NCBI GenBank assembly: GCA_013399895.1
Contig: VXBA01002403.1
Coordinates: 47,980 to 111,979, forward strand
Direction of reading: 5' to 3'
DNA: 64,000 bases
Source of the DNA: Serilophus lunatus
Lineage: Eukaryota > Chordata > Aves > Passeriformes > Eurylaimidae
In this document: piece by piece, positions 1-10,753 of the stretch
Position numbering within the stretch: position 1 is the stretch's first letter
How the letters are laid out: each line of letters starts with the position of its first letter
The notes under the pieces: model-generated
The model's database searches: none
Seen by the model: the letters and a program-made list of their open reading frames with translations, nothing else
What the model was told of the DNA's origin: nothing
Position numbers and translations under genes: made by a program

Positions 1-631
1 GAGGTGGGGCCCGACTGACTGGACGAATGGGAAGCCAGCTGGACCAGGAAGAAGGCGACGAAATTCACGTGAGACGGAGAAGGCTTAAAAGTCAAAGCAC
101 GGCCCCACCCCGCTCTTTTTTTGGCCGTTGCTGCGAGGAGAAGGATCACAGCCCCAGTGTCCAGTGCCTGCAGGCCCCCGGCGGGAATCCACCCATTTCT
201 CTCAACCCAGGAGCCATTTCCAGCTTGCTAGCAAGTATCCATTTGGAAAAGGGAGGGAGGGAGCTGGTTTTCACCTGTGTTTGTGTTTTTCAGAGAGCTT
301 GGGGGGCCTGAAGTCCTTCGGGGAGAAGGAAAAGGAGAGACACCTTTTCCTACCCTTCCTCCCTGTTTCTTTCAACTAGCCATCTGGCTGAAAGGAACAG
401 TTCCCTTCCTTTTTTTTGTTGGTTTTTTTTTCCCCTTTTTGTGTGTGTTTTTTTTCCCTTGCATGTTGGGGGTCCCTCAATGTAATTCTGGGGTCCCCTG
501 TGTGTTACCCTACCTCTCTAATTCAAATTCCCATGGAATAAATTGTTCTCCTGCTGACCATTCTATTCAGTTTTCCGTCATCTTTATTGAATCTGCCCCC
601 TGAATGCTAAACAGTGGGTCAAACCACCGCA
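1..631 (+). mobile_element. 3' part of a long solo LTR (ACCACCACA-type), truncated by the window edge
   Basis: This stretch aligns along its whole length with 4407-5039, the 3' part of the complete LTR at 3625-5039, so it is a second copy of the same family in the same orientation. It has a TATA-like CTTAAAAG near 83-90, a poly(A) signal AATAAA at 537-542, and ends in ACCACCGCA, a one-base variant of the family end ACCACCACA. The 5' half lies outside the window, so its target duplication cannot be checked; the five bases after the end are AAAGT. The short ORFs across it are not conserved in the sister copy and are not genes. No gag, pol or env sequence follows it. The retroviral class is inferred only from the TG...CA ends and the 5-bp target duplication seen in the sister copy. 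Confidence 0.85.
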
Positions 632-3619
632 AAAGTCCAGCCAGTTTGTTTGAAATCTGAGTATCTCAATCTACTGAGTAGTTAGAATATAGTAGAATTA
701 AAGCTTCCACAAAATATTCAACCAGAATACTGTATAAGAATCAAAACATATTTATGTTTTGTGACAGATAAAATTATAAAATTCTGTTAAAAGCATGTTT
801 CTTCAGTCAGGAGAATTTTCTTGAAGCATTATTGACAGTTGTACTGAATTAGGACAACAAAAAACGTTATAGCCATATGTGGTCTTCAAGCAGATCTAAT
901 GGGTTATTTTAATACATACTGTAACTGGAAAACAAGGTTTTCTACTATTTTTCACATGCATTTGAGGTAACCTTTTTGTTCCACTTCCTGAATTTTATTG
1001 TCCTTCTCATGGTAATGCAAAATGCCCTATCCAATAAAAATACCCAATAGATATAGACTACTACTGACCCTAATATATGTGTTAGATTGTAAAGTAGACT
1101 TTTCGGTCAGTTTGTCTGAAAGTATTTGGGTCAAGTGCATTGTGCCAAAATACAAAATATATTTTCTTCTTTCCCTGCTGTAGCTGAAAGGTGAAAGTTA
1201 TATTGCTATTTTGCTTTGCAATGGGCCTCTTTTTCTGTCAATCCAGCATAAACTTCAGCAAAAAGGAAAATGTAACTACCCATTCAAAGGGAAAAAGTCA
1301 AGAACAGATTTGTTTTGTATCATTTAATGCATGAGATGAATAATTGAGTGAGGCATTTTTCTCTTCAGTTTCTATGCATAAATCCCATCATTCAGAGTGA
1401 AAACACTAGCCCCACTCAAACTGTTTACAAATGTTATTAGAAACCATAAGGCCAAAATCATATGTCTGAAGATGTATTTTGAAAATAGTGGACTTATGAA
1501 GAGCTGATATTAATTACACAACTTGCCTTGGCAAGACTAGAAGTTTTATCCTTCTCCATTAAGAACAAATAAATTTTTTTTCTTTGGCTTAGAACTTGCT
1601 TTAAACTTCATTAACTAGTAATTATATATATAACACTAGTAAACCCTAATTGTGTCATGTAACATTATGGAAGAAAAACTAAGGAATTGCACCATTGTAC
1701 TTTAGTCGTGTGTAGTATATAAAAAAACAATTCTGAAATACGTGCTTCAGTAATGAAGATCTCAATCTGTAATGAATGGCTTAGAAACTTCATTGTAAAA
1801 ACATTTGATAAAGTGCATTTATACCTAGCTAATCTGAAAACTATTGCTTAAAGGAGCCCCAAGATGCTGATTACCATCAACACATGAATACTAAAGAGTG
1901 AAGCAGTTTTGCTCATAGCTGGAGTTTTGTACATCAAGCAGGAAAAGCTTTTTAATAAAGCAGCTCTCTCTGATTCAGAATGGCCCCAAATGCTATCCAG
2001 AATGATGGCTCAACCGTCATTACATAAGGAAAATACTACTCACGTGGAATATTGCAGTCTGACATCTTAATGCAACTGATTCCTGTGAAATGCTACAACT
2101 GTAGATCCAGGGAGTGAATTCCCCTATTGTTGGCTCTGAATGATTTGCTAGACTGGCACAGCACTGGCCAGCTGGCAAAACAGGAGCTGGAAAAAAGCCC
2201 ACAGGATGCTCCTGGCTGCCAGTTCCCTAGAGGACACTGCCTGAGAAGCCAACACGGGTGAAAGGGGCTGCCACCACAGCACAGACCACCAGTCAGTGGC
2301 ACAGCAGGGACTTGGCAGCAGTAGCTGCCACCACTGCCTTGTCCATTGCATCCCTTTTGACAGTAGCAGGCCACCTCACTGTGCCAGACAGAGCACACGG
2401 TGACAGACACTGGCAGTGGCAAGAGGGACTAAAGAGAGGGAAAGAAAAGGGGAGCCTTAGTGAAGTGTCTCTAACACCCTTGTATCAAACAAGGTTGCAA
2501 TATAAGGCAGTAAGACCAAGTGTGCTGCATGGGTGAAGGGAAGTCTATATCTTCCCTAAGCTCCAGGAAAAGCATCAATGTAAGAAGCCTCTTTAAAGCC
2601 TGTATATGAAGGGTGGCTTCTCCTGCAAAATTTACTTATTAGTCCTGATACCTTTGCATATTTCTTCAGAAAAAGGGAGGAAAGATTTTTCATCAGTCAG
2701 TGAAAGCGATCATCAGATGTAGTTATATTGGATGTATTTACATTTCTATATGCATTTCTATATGACCCTTTTTAATCCATCTTCATTCCCCTAGAAACCC
2801 AGCAACACACTCTGTTGAGGGACAGAGTATAACTGCTAAAAAAGAATATTCAAAAAGTTCACCTGAAGGGGTAAAGAAGTCAAAGAATGAGACCAAATGT
2901 CTCACCTTGCAAAAGTCTGAGGGACATCACCTGCCCTGGCATCTCAGTCCTGAGTCATCATATGAGACAGACAAACCCTCATTTCCCTCCTATTTCCACA
3001 TAATTCGTTGGTTTTCTACTTACCAGTTTGCTGTATCCAAGACCAGGATAAGTAATAACCAGTCAATCTTGAAAGATTTCAAGGTTTAATTCAAAGAAAC
3101 ATCTGAAGGGCCTTATATCTCTTCCATTTTAACAATTTTAATAGATCATAGGAATCAGGTCTCTGTTTACATTTCCAGTAATTTCTTTCTAACAAGGATT
3201 AAAATACACCAGCTTCTCCTGTTGTTTCAATATTTCTTTACATTTTCTCAAGCAAAATCAGGCTTAATAGATAAGGGGCATGGAGGGAGGCATAGTGGAG
3301 GGTGGGGATGGGGGAAGATGGACATGATGAACAGCAGTGAGTGAAATTAAAGAAACAAAATTTAAAGGTACCTTAAGTTTTAATTAAACTATTCAAAGGT
3401 TTTTAGGTAGCTGGCTGGTGATACATGGATTCTAATTTTATTTTCTTTTTTTTCTCAAATGTTTTAATCAAGACTGAAGAAATCAACTGTCATAACAATA
3501 TCACAGTATATAAGTATTGTGTTACTTGAAATTTCTTTGTCTGAGCTATCAAGTCAGACTAAGTCTGAATTATTATCTTTGGGTAACATAATCCTTGTCT
3601 ACAAAGACCACTTGTCTTC
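632..3619. other. AT-rich unassigned DNA between two LTR copies
   Basis: About 3 kb lies between two same-orientation LTRs, but it does not read as a provirus interior: there is no primer-binding-site-like or polypurine-tract arrangement that I could see and no gag or pol reading frame. Most of it is AT-rich with stops in all frames. One block at about 2145-2460 is clearly GC-richer and is open on the minus strand for 109 codons, but its translation resembles no family I know. I saw no other element in this stretch. Confidence 0.6.
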
Positions 3620-3624
3620 CATGG
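3620..3624 (+). repeat. Left target-site duplication CATGG
   Basis: Five bases immediately before the TG of the LTR, repeated exactly at 5040-5044 immediately after its terminal CA. This fixes the LTR borders. Confidence 0.85.
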
Positions 3625-4488
3625 TGTACTGGTTTGAGGGGGCTGGGATCGTGGGGGGTCAAAGGGGGCATGGGGCTTGGGGGTGTTCTTGGATTTTGGG
3701 AGGGGGAAGAATGTAAGTAACCCCACTTACCTGAGTTAAAATTCAATTTTCCTCAAAGCCGTTGCAGGGGGAGGGGCCCTTGCTTCAGCTGCTCTCCCGG
3801 GGTTTGGGGGGGCCAGAGCGGGGATGGGACAGGGGCCGGGCAGCGGCTCATCGCCCCAGGCTCCCTGGGAGCACGGGGGCCTGCTCTCCCTGTACCGGCG
3901 GGGGCTGGGACGGAGTGGGGCCTGCGCTAGTCACAGTACCCCCAAGGTCAGGGCCAGGGCCGGGCGGCGGCTCCACGCCCTCCAGGCTCCCGACAGCAGG
4001 GGGCCAGAACGGGGCGTTGGTTTCTAGGCCCCCCCGACTCCACCGCTCCCGGGAGCACGGAGGCCCTTCCCTGCGAAGTGTGCGGCTGGGACCGTCCCTT
4101 CCCGCACAGGCACAGTGGCTTCCTGGGGCGAGCAGTGGCCTGGGGGCACAGCCACGGGGAAGCCCCAGCGTCCCTCCGGAGCGGCGGCTCCTCACCCCCA
4201 CCTTGGAGCGCGGGCAGCAGCACCTTGCCCCAGGCCAGCCGTGGCCAGGAATTTCAACACCAGTGATGCTTCTGGACAGCGATGGGGGGCTGACCCTGGC
4301 ACCATGTTGGTGCTGTGCCATCTCTAAGTTGCGGCAGCCATGAAAACAAAGATGGCGCCTAACAACTGAGACGCGTGAGTTCTTCGACGAGAAAACACCA
4401 GAAACTGAGGTGGGCCCGACTGGCTGGATGAATGGGAAGCCGGCTGGACCAGGAAGAAGGCGACGATATCCACATAAGATGGAGAAGG

Positions 4489-4496
4489 CTTAAAAG
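4489..4496 (+). promoter_or_regulatory. TATA-like box of the LTR
   Basis: CTTAAAAG, kept at the same place in the sister copy (about 83-90), downstream of the GC-rich U3. It would drive rightward LTR transcription. Activity is inferred. Confidence 0.5.
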
Positions 4497-4892
4497 TCGA
4501 GGCATGGCCCCGCCCTGCTCTTTTTTCGGCTGCCGCTGCAAGGAGAAGGATCGGAGCCCCGGTGCCCAGCACCCACAGGCTCCCACGGCAGGATTCCACG
4601 AATTTCTCTCAACCCAGGAGCCATTTCCAGCTGGCTAGCAAGTATCCTTCAGAAAGGGGGAGGGAGGGAGTTGGTTTTTACCTCTGTTTGTGTTTTTCAG
4701 AGAGCTTGGAGGGCCTGAAGTCCTTCTGAGAGAGGGAAAAGAAGGAGACACCCTTTCCTACCCTTCCTCCCAGTTTCTTTCAACTAGTCATCTGGCTGAA
4801 AGGAACAGTTCCCTTTCTTTTTTCTGGTTTTTTTCCCTTTTTGCGTGTTTTTTTTTTCTCTTGCATGTTGGGAGTCCCTCAATGTAGTTCTG

Positions 4893-4926
4893 GGGTTACC
4901 CCTACCTGTGGGTTACCCCTACCTGT
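4893..4926 (+). repeat. 17-bp tandem duplication inside the LTR
   Basis: Two back-to-back copies of GGGTTACCCCTACCTGT. The sister LTR has only one degenerate copy at about 491-515, so the duplication arose in this copy or its subfamily. Confidence 0.8.
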
Positions 4927-4944
4927 CTGATTCAAATCCCCTGT

Positions 4945-4950
4945 AATAAA
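4945..4950 (+). terminator. LTR poly(A) signal AATAAA
   Basis: AATAAA 90 bases before the LTR end, kept in the sister copy at 537-542. Expected to direct 3' end formation at the R/U5 border. Confidence 0.6.
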
Positions 4951-5039
4951 TTGTTCACCTGCTGAACATTCCATTCAGTTTTCTGTCACTTTTATTGAAC
5001 CTGCCCCCTGAAGGATAAAAGGCGGATTAAACCACCACA

Positions 5040-5044
5040 CATGG
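5040..5044 (+). repeat. Right target-site duplication CATGG
   Basis: Exact partner of 3620-3624. Confidence 0.85.
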
Positions 5045-6484
5045 GTAATGTCCTGATACCTAGGTTTTACTTTCATCTCAGTATGGACATAATACAGGAT
5101 AGACAGAGGTGTCACTGATTTGCTATATACAGCCTTGAAATTCAGTCACAGATGAGGTTCTTATAAAAAGCAAAGATTCCATTCAAATACACATATAAGC
5201 TTTGTAGAACAGCATTTCTTAATATACATTTTTCTTGAATGACATTTTAAGTCTCTGCAAAATGTCAGCCTCTGTGATTTCCAGCTTATAGAATAGGACT
5301 ACTCATTACTAACATATATGCATCCTTGATAATTCAAACATGACAGAGTTATCTTCTGTTTAATAACCAGTTTTACTCCTGTTCTCTATGCACTGGTTGT
5401 CCTCTGCAGCCATGGCTCTACGTAACCGTATGACACAGCCAAGGTAAAAATGCATTGTGGAACAGGTTGTTCCCTGCTGTAATTCCTTGGAAGCCAACAC
5501 ATTTTCATCAAGGGTGAACTCAGATCACAGTCTTTTAAATTGAATTCCTCGGTATTTATTGAAGGCAATCCAAAGAGTGACTTCTTATTTTAAAAAAATT
5601 CTCCTGAAAATTCTTCATGTACCAATGGGTACCATTTCAAGGCAGGAATGGTTTATTTACAGTATTAGTCTAATCTAAAACACCACAGCTTTTCCAAGAC
5701 ACAATTACCTTTTAAGCACCTGAAGTGAAAAGGTCATAACAAAGATTTTCTGAATGGATTTAATAAACTGATAATAGGTCTGGATCTCCATTTCTTAAGT
5801 AGGGCTTGTCTTTGGTTACTTACCCCTAGTTTCTAGAGTGCAGAAAAGTTTACAAATATTACTTTATCAAATGTTAAACTAATTGTCCTTACTTTTCCCT
5901 TAAGCATAATGTCTTTTTTCCTTTACTTTTAATTCTGCCTTGAGTCGTCTAATACTTTTGACCTCCGAATACAAAATGTCAGGAGTTATTTCAATTGTAT
6001 TTTAATATTTTATATTCTGGATGTTCTTTCTCCATGTCTTAACCTGCCTCTATCAAGGCTGGTGGGTTGCATTAATCTCAGAAATATAGAAACAGCTCAA
6101 ATTTTGTGTGTGTAATATCAAATATAATATAAAGAGCAAAGAAACAGTATTTTATGTAATGTCAAAAAATGAACCACGCCATTCTACTTGAATTAGAAGG
6201 GGTAAGTAAATAAGCTCATAAAATCAAATATATTTTGATCCATGATATATAAAACATTTCAATGAAACAACCAGGAGGCTATAGTCGCACAAATTGTATC
6301 ATGTTAACAGATATAATGCGATTTTTCCCCCTGACAGAATAAAAAAATAACTGTACACGTATTAGAACAGAAAGGGTCTAGCATGATGCTGTCAAAATGA
6401 TGTATATGGTTGGAATGGTTTTTGTCTTGAAAGCCAGGTGGTATATTCCCAGTAAGGCAGGGTTTCATTTTGAAATATTTTAAT
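5045..6484. other. AT-rich unassigned DNA
   Basis: No convincing ORF, splice-bounded segment or repeat was seen. The 60-codon minus-strand ORF near 5386-5568 has no recognisable content. Confidence 0.6.
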
Positions 6485-6635
6485 GTTGGTTCAGCTTGAC
6501 CTTGGATGTTGTGTGCAATTCTTGGCCCCACAATTGAAAAATATTAAGGTACTTGAATGCGTGAAGAGGAAGGCCTTTTGCCAGCTTTGGAGAAAAGGAG
6601 GCAGAGGGTTATCTTCATTGCTCACTTGTCTGCCA
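6485..6635 (+). mobile_element. Old CR1 LINE fragment (ORF2 3' region) with an internal deletion
   Basis: The translated segment contains CCVQFLAPQL and KVLECVKRKA, which match the CR1 ORF2 region following the reverse transcriptase (consensus near YCVQFWAPQ and LERVQRRA). After about 6575 the DNA jumps to a segment resembling the CR1 text near 'ctggagaagaggaggctgagggg', so about 80 bases of consensus are missing between. Many substitutions and a lost reading frame mark it as ancient. The 82-codon ORF over it is only this relic. Confidence 0.65.
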
Positions 6636-6639
6636 TGCC

Positions 6640-7491
6640 AAAATCACTCAGAGGATCACAAGCTACAATTAAATCTTGTGCAACATGTAAAGAATGGCAA
6701 CAACGTGAATGATGTGTGTGTTACACACTAGCGTAGGTCAGCCTTTGGCCTACAGATTTCTTGAGTTTAATTAACCTTTAACAAGGCTTCATTGTATTCC
6801 TCCCACAAGATCTAAATGTAGTCACCTGTGACAAAGAATGAGTTCACTCCACTAGAAAAAGAAAGAAAAGGAAGGAAATAAAAGTTAATGTTGCTATATA
6901 CACAAGACACCTTTATACAGTCATGAAATCCAAGTGAAAAATTCAAAGTGTTCTCTTATACTCTTCATTTGCCAACCAGTCTACTAGAAGTTAAGGAGTT
7001 ATATGAGATCATCAAACCTCAGTAATTTCTACAGTCTGCCTTCATACCCAAAAAAACCTACTTCAACTTACCAAAGGAGTATAGCTAAAGAGGTGAAAGT
7101 CAGAATGCATATTACCCTTTTACCCATGCACCCTTCCTCTCCGCACATTTCTATCACTCCTGAAGGGATAAAATAGAGTCTGTGAACACAGGAAGGCCAG
7201 AATCCTTTTGTGAATCAAGGGAGTTAAAATTTTGCTCTTGGAAGAAGCTGCAGGGCAGTGTTTAAAATCATTATTGAGACAAGCCCTTGTGTTAAAGTCC
7301 ATTTAAAGCACAGATTTTTTGAAATACAACTATTCCAATCTCTGCTTAAGAAGGTCTCAGTTGCAGAAAGTGGCACTGCCTTCTTAGTATTTTTTGACAA
7401 TGTAAAGACATCAGAACATGCCACAGTTCACTCCTGTAACAATATTTAAACATATACCTTGAGGATATATACCTTACTCATTCCAGGCCTT
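6640..7491. other. AT-rich unassigned DNA
   Basis: No gene or recognisable element was seen. Short ORFs on both strands overlap one another and lack motifs. Confidence 0.6.
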
Positions 7492-7495
7492 TGTC
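7492..7495 (+). repeat. Target-site duplication TGTC, left copy
   Basis: Four bases before the LTR, matching 7951-7954 after it. A 4-bp match alone is weak, but both LTR ends are canonical. Confidence 0.6.
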
Positions 7496-7950
7496 TGAAG
7501 TTGCCACTTTTTCTCCAAGGACTGACTTGCAGAAACCGAACTCACAACGCAGGCCTCGTTATGAGAAAGTGTGTTTATTCTGCGCAGGGAGCAGGGTTAC
7601 AGATTCCTTCCAAATCCCCCGCTCCCCGATCACATGCCTGTCCCGGGCTTATATCCCCCTCCCGAGTGACAGCCGTCACACAGCTCGGATTGGCCCCTCC
7701 TGCTCCGAGCCCACCCTCTTCTCCACCCCGTCCCTTCGAGGGCTGGGCTGTCGTTGCCATCGTCCCGTCGCAGACAGGCACATTCTCCTCTTCTAGGAGA
7801 CCTTGAGATGTTGTTCTAGGCTGTTGTGATGTCTGGGTTTTGCCGTCTCTGTCCCCCTTATCTGATGTTCGTTTACAGAACTTGCTCTATCCTAGCCCTG
7901 TGTCCCAGCAGGGCCCTGACTTCCCTCTCTAACCCCAGCTAAGGACCACA
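7496..7950 (-). mobile_element. Compact ERV1-like solo LTR, minus strand
   Basis: Read on the minus strand, the element begins TGTGGTCCTTAGC and ends GGCAACTTCA, and is flanked by the 4-bp direct repeat TGTC at 7492-7495 and 7951-7954. It is 455 bp long. It has a TATA box, GGATATAAG on the minus strand (about 7648-7656), in a GC-rich context, and a poly(A) signal AATAAA (plus strand TTTATT, 7574-7579) about 70 bases downstream of it, so U3, R and U5 are in the correct order and spacing. The 4-bp target duplication is typical of gammaretrovirus-like (ERV1) integration. It is compact and its signals are intact, so it may be fairly young. No internal proviral sequence adjoins it. ORFs of 68-115 codons over it are shadows. 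Confidence 0.8.
7648..7656 (-). promoter_or_regulatory. TATA box of the ERV1-like LTR
   Basis: GGATATAAG on the minus strand within a GC-rich U3, upstream of the AATAAA. It would direct transcription leftward. Confidence 0.55.
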
Positions 7951-7954
7951 TGTC

Positions 7955-8379
7955 TAATTGAAACAGTAGCAAAAGTAATAGGAGGAAAATGTGACCCAAG
8001 GACTCAGTCTTAAGTATTACACTGGCCCTGATCAATTGCTTGTTCTGGAGAAGAAAAAAATTCCCAGAGCAATGACTCTCCAGATATAAAACTAATTGCT
8101 TATTGAAATAGAAGACAGTTATCAAAATATCCCTGAGTGAACTGGTAACAAACAAGTAGAATAAAGACAAGCAAATGAGAAAACCTTCCATTTTAAGAGA
8201 GCCTGAAGCACTTCTTTTTTCTGGTTTGTCATTCTTCACTCTGAAAATAATGCATCTCTACAAGTCCTAATTCATTCAGTATATGCACTACTTAAGAAAT
8301 GCTTATCGCAAACAAAACAGGAAATTGGTGGATAATGTGGCTAAGCCAGAGTCCATCACATTTTAGAAATCATGGCAGT
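7955..8379. other. AT-rich unassigned DNA
   Basis: No feature was recognised between the LTR and the CR1 copy. Confidence 0.6.
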
Positions 8380-9245
8380 CCAGTGAAGTTCCCACTGACA
8401 GGAAAAGAGGAAACATAACCATTATTTTTAAGAAGGGAAATAAGAAACATCTGGAGATCAACAAGCCTAGCAGTCTCACCTTGGTGCCTTACAAGATCAA
8501 GTCCTGGAAACTCTGCTAAGACACATGGAAAGTAAGGAGGTAAGGAGGTAATGGTGACAGCCAATATGGTTTCACTGAGGCAAATTGTGTCTGACAAATT
8601 TGGTGGCCTTCTGTCATTGTGTTGCAGCTTGGTGTATGAGGAAGAGTGACTGACCTCATGTACCTGGACCTATGCAAAGTATTTGACACTGTCTCACCCT
8701 TGTTTAAACTGCAGACATGGATTTGATGGATGGACCATTAGTGGATATGGAATTGGCTAGGTGGTCGCACTCAAAATGTTGTCATCAATGGGTCAATGTC
8801 CAAATGGAGACCCCCATGACCTGTTGAAGCAAGACCAGAAGAGACCATGAAGGTGATTAAAAGGATGGAGTACCTTTCCTATCAAGACAGGCTGAGAGAG
8901 GTGGGTTTATTCAGCCTGGAGAATGCTCCAGGGAGACCTTAGAGCATCCTTCCAGTATCTAAAGAGTGCCTACAAATAAGCTGAAGAGGAACCTTTTACA
9001 AGGGCATGTAGAAATAGGACAAGAGGGAATGGCTTTAAACTGAGGGTAGGTTTAGATTGGATATCAGAAAGAAATTTTTTACTGTGGGCGTGATAAGGTT
9101 CTGGAGGTCAAGAGAAGTGGTCAATGATACATTCCTGGAAGTCAGGCTAGATGAGGCTTTAAGCAGCCTGTTCTACTGGATGGTGCCCTTGCTCATGGCA
9201 GGGGGGTTGGAACTACATGATCTTTAAGGTCACTTTCTGGATTCA
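8380..9245 (+). mobile_element. CR1 LINE, 5'-truncated with an internal deletion
   Basis: The first part (8380-8812) follows CR1 ORF2 from the region just before the reverse-transcriptase core ('ttcccactgacaggaaaaga', 'ttcaagaaggg'-like, 'gtcatcaatgggtcaatgtc'). The text then jumps at about 8813-8826 to a far downstream part beginning near 'agcaagaccagaagagacc'. The later part runs through the typical CR1 3' region ('ggctgagagaggtgggttta', 'cagcctggagaatgctcc', 'gggttggaactacatgatc') to the 3' end near 9240. The deletion removes the segment coding for the catalytic FADD motif. The frame is broken repeatedly, so this is a dead copy. CR1 is the dominant bird LINE; copies are typically 5'-truncated, as here. 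Confidence 0.9.
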
Positions 9246-9249
9246 AATA

Positions 9250-10532
9250 TAACAAAAGCATAAAAATACTTGCAGATTATCTCATAACCAACTTCTCAGA
9301 AGATAATCTTTAAGAATTTAGTCATATACTTATTATTTTGCCCTTTATATTTTTTATTACTGCACCTACAAAACTCACTAAAATCAGCTTAATTCTTATT
9401 ATAAAAATGAACTATCTGCTAAACCTACTTCAGAGATAATAATTTGCTAGATTTAGATTAGATTTAATTAGATTAATAGATTTTGTTACAGTTTTTAGTG
9501 ACTATGTTCTAAATTGATCTAATTACAGTATCTTAAGGATGAAGGTTACAAGACCTTTCAGGATTAAAGCATCAATTTTAGCAATTTATAGTTTTCTGGG
9601 AGATGTTTTGTCAGATAAACTCCTCTGGGATAGAGGTTGTTTATTGTTTTGCCTCAGCTCTATAACTTGGGGAAGATACGGTATCAGTTGGTTGTATTTG
9701 CCTTTAGAAATTATTAAAATCACTACAATTTTTTGTTATGTTCTAAGTATTCATAAGTGTAGAAAAGACCTTATATTTCCCATCAATATCACATATTATA
9801 TGGGGAAAAAATGGGAAAGGAAGGTAAAGTCCTTTATTTACTCTCTTGTTTTTAAGACCTCTATCAATTAAATGAGAACTGTTAAAAATCAATATTTTTC
9901 TTCAGTTTTGGAAACACGAGAGCTGTTTTCGTTGCTTTGTAGAGTCACATTTAAACAGACATGAAGCCATGTGTCTGTAATAAGGTTGAGAGGAGCTGTT
10001 TGGCAGGGGATGGATCAAGAAAGAGGAATGACATTCGATGTGATAGCATTCTGAAGTGGATTATCTTTGCAGAATTGCTGTACTGCCTCATTTTATCAGG
10101 GACTTAACTCTGCAAGGTACTGAGGGTGTGGGGGACTGATTCAGCAGTATACCCTAACACCAAATATGTCCTTAAACACAAAATGCCCAAGTGTGATATT
10201 ACACACATCTTTAAATAAGCTTAATTATCAGGAGCTGTCTACAAAAATAATACTGTTGCACATAACCTCACTACAGAAAAGCACCAGACTGTAAGATTAT
10301 GACACCTAGCCAAATAGTCAGAAATACACTCTGCAGGACAAATTAGCCTGAACTATTTTCCACATGACCTCTGAAAATAGCACCACAATGAGATCATATA
10401 TTTCTATACTATATTCCATTTTTCACTATAAGTAAGACATGAAGCAATATCTCTCATAATGTTAACTAGAAAAAGAAAAAATAAATGAAACAAACACTTG
10501 AAGTGTACAAACCAAGATTTTGCCTTGTCTAG
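9250..10532. other. AT-rich unassigned DNA
   Basis: No gene was recognised. A short GATTTA/GATTAA-rich stretch lies at about 9437-9483. The 110-codon plus-strand ORF at 9539-9871 is AT-rich, hydrophobic and without motifs, and reads like chance. Confidence 0.55.
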
Positions 10533-10753
10533 ATGCTCAGATCATTTCTCCACAACCACATTCACATTACAGCATAAGGATGCCTTTAGGCATATTAACT
10601 ATGCCCCTGGGCTCTTCAGTACCACTAACCATTAAAACCCAACAAAATGTATCAACAGAGTATGAAAGCACCAAAAGCAGATGCCCGGAATGCTGCCCAT
10701 ATAAAGTGTTGATGATGTACACCAACTCAGAAAAAGCAAAGCGATTTGTGTGA
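10533..10753 (+). other. Candidate 3' coding exon or ORF, unrecognised
   Basis: A good acceptor (GCCTTGTCTAG) is followed by an open frame of about 72 codons ending in TGA at 10751-10753; the frame needs one base from a preceding exon. The product would contain ISPQPHSHYS and the Cys-rich CPECCPYK. I do not recognise it. A weak donor (TTT|GTGTGA) at 10747/10748 would leave phase 0, fitting the next candidate at 11462. The opposite strand is also open for 64 codons here, which argues for caution. It could equally be a decoy exon in an intron or intergenic DNA. Confidence 0.22.

Larger units (their letters stand above)
3625..5039 (+). mobile_element. Complete solo LTR (ACCACCACA-type) with CATGG target duplication
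   Basis: The element starts TGTACTGG and ends ACCACCACA, and is flanked by a perfect 5-bp direct repeat, CATGG, at 3620-3624 and 5040-5044. It is 1415 bp long, with a very GC-rich, CpG-containing 5' half (about 3760-4250), a TATA-like CTTAAAAG at 4489-4496, a pyrimidine-rich stretch, and AATAAA at 4945-4950 about 90 bases before the end. This is the layout of a retroviral LTR with U3, R and U5. Because it has its own target duplication, it is an independent solo LTR left by LTR-LTR recombination, and not the 3' LTR of a provirus starting at 1-631. Several ORFs of 60-190 codons in the GC-rich half are overlapping shadows on both strands and are not genes. The 5-bp duplication fits an ERVL- or ERVK-like class; the exact family name needs a repeat library. 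Confidence 0.9.

Noticed and set aside
632..3624. Interior of an endogenous retrovirus
   Set aside because: No gag, pol or env text, and the right LTR has its own target duplication.
3762..4343. 193-codon plus-strand ORF and its minus-strand counterparts
   Set aside because: They lie in the GC-rich part of a solo LTR with no similarity to a retroviral or host protein that I can see.
9539..9871. 110-codon plus-strand ORF
   Set aside because: AT-rich, no motif, and no splice or start context supporting it.
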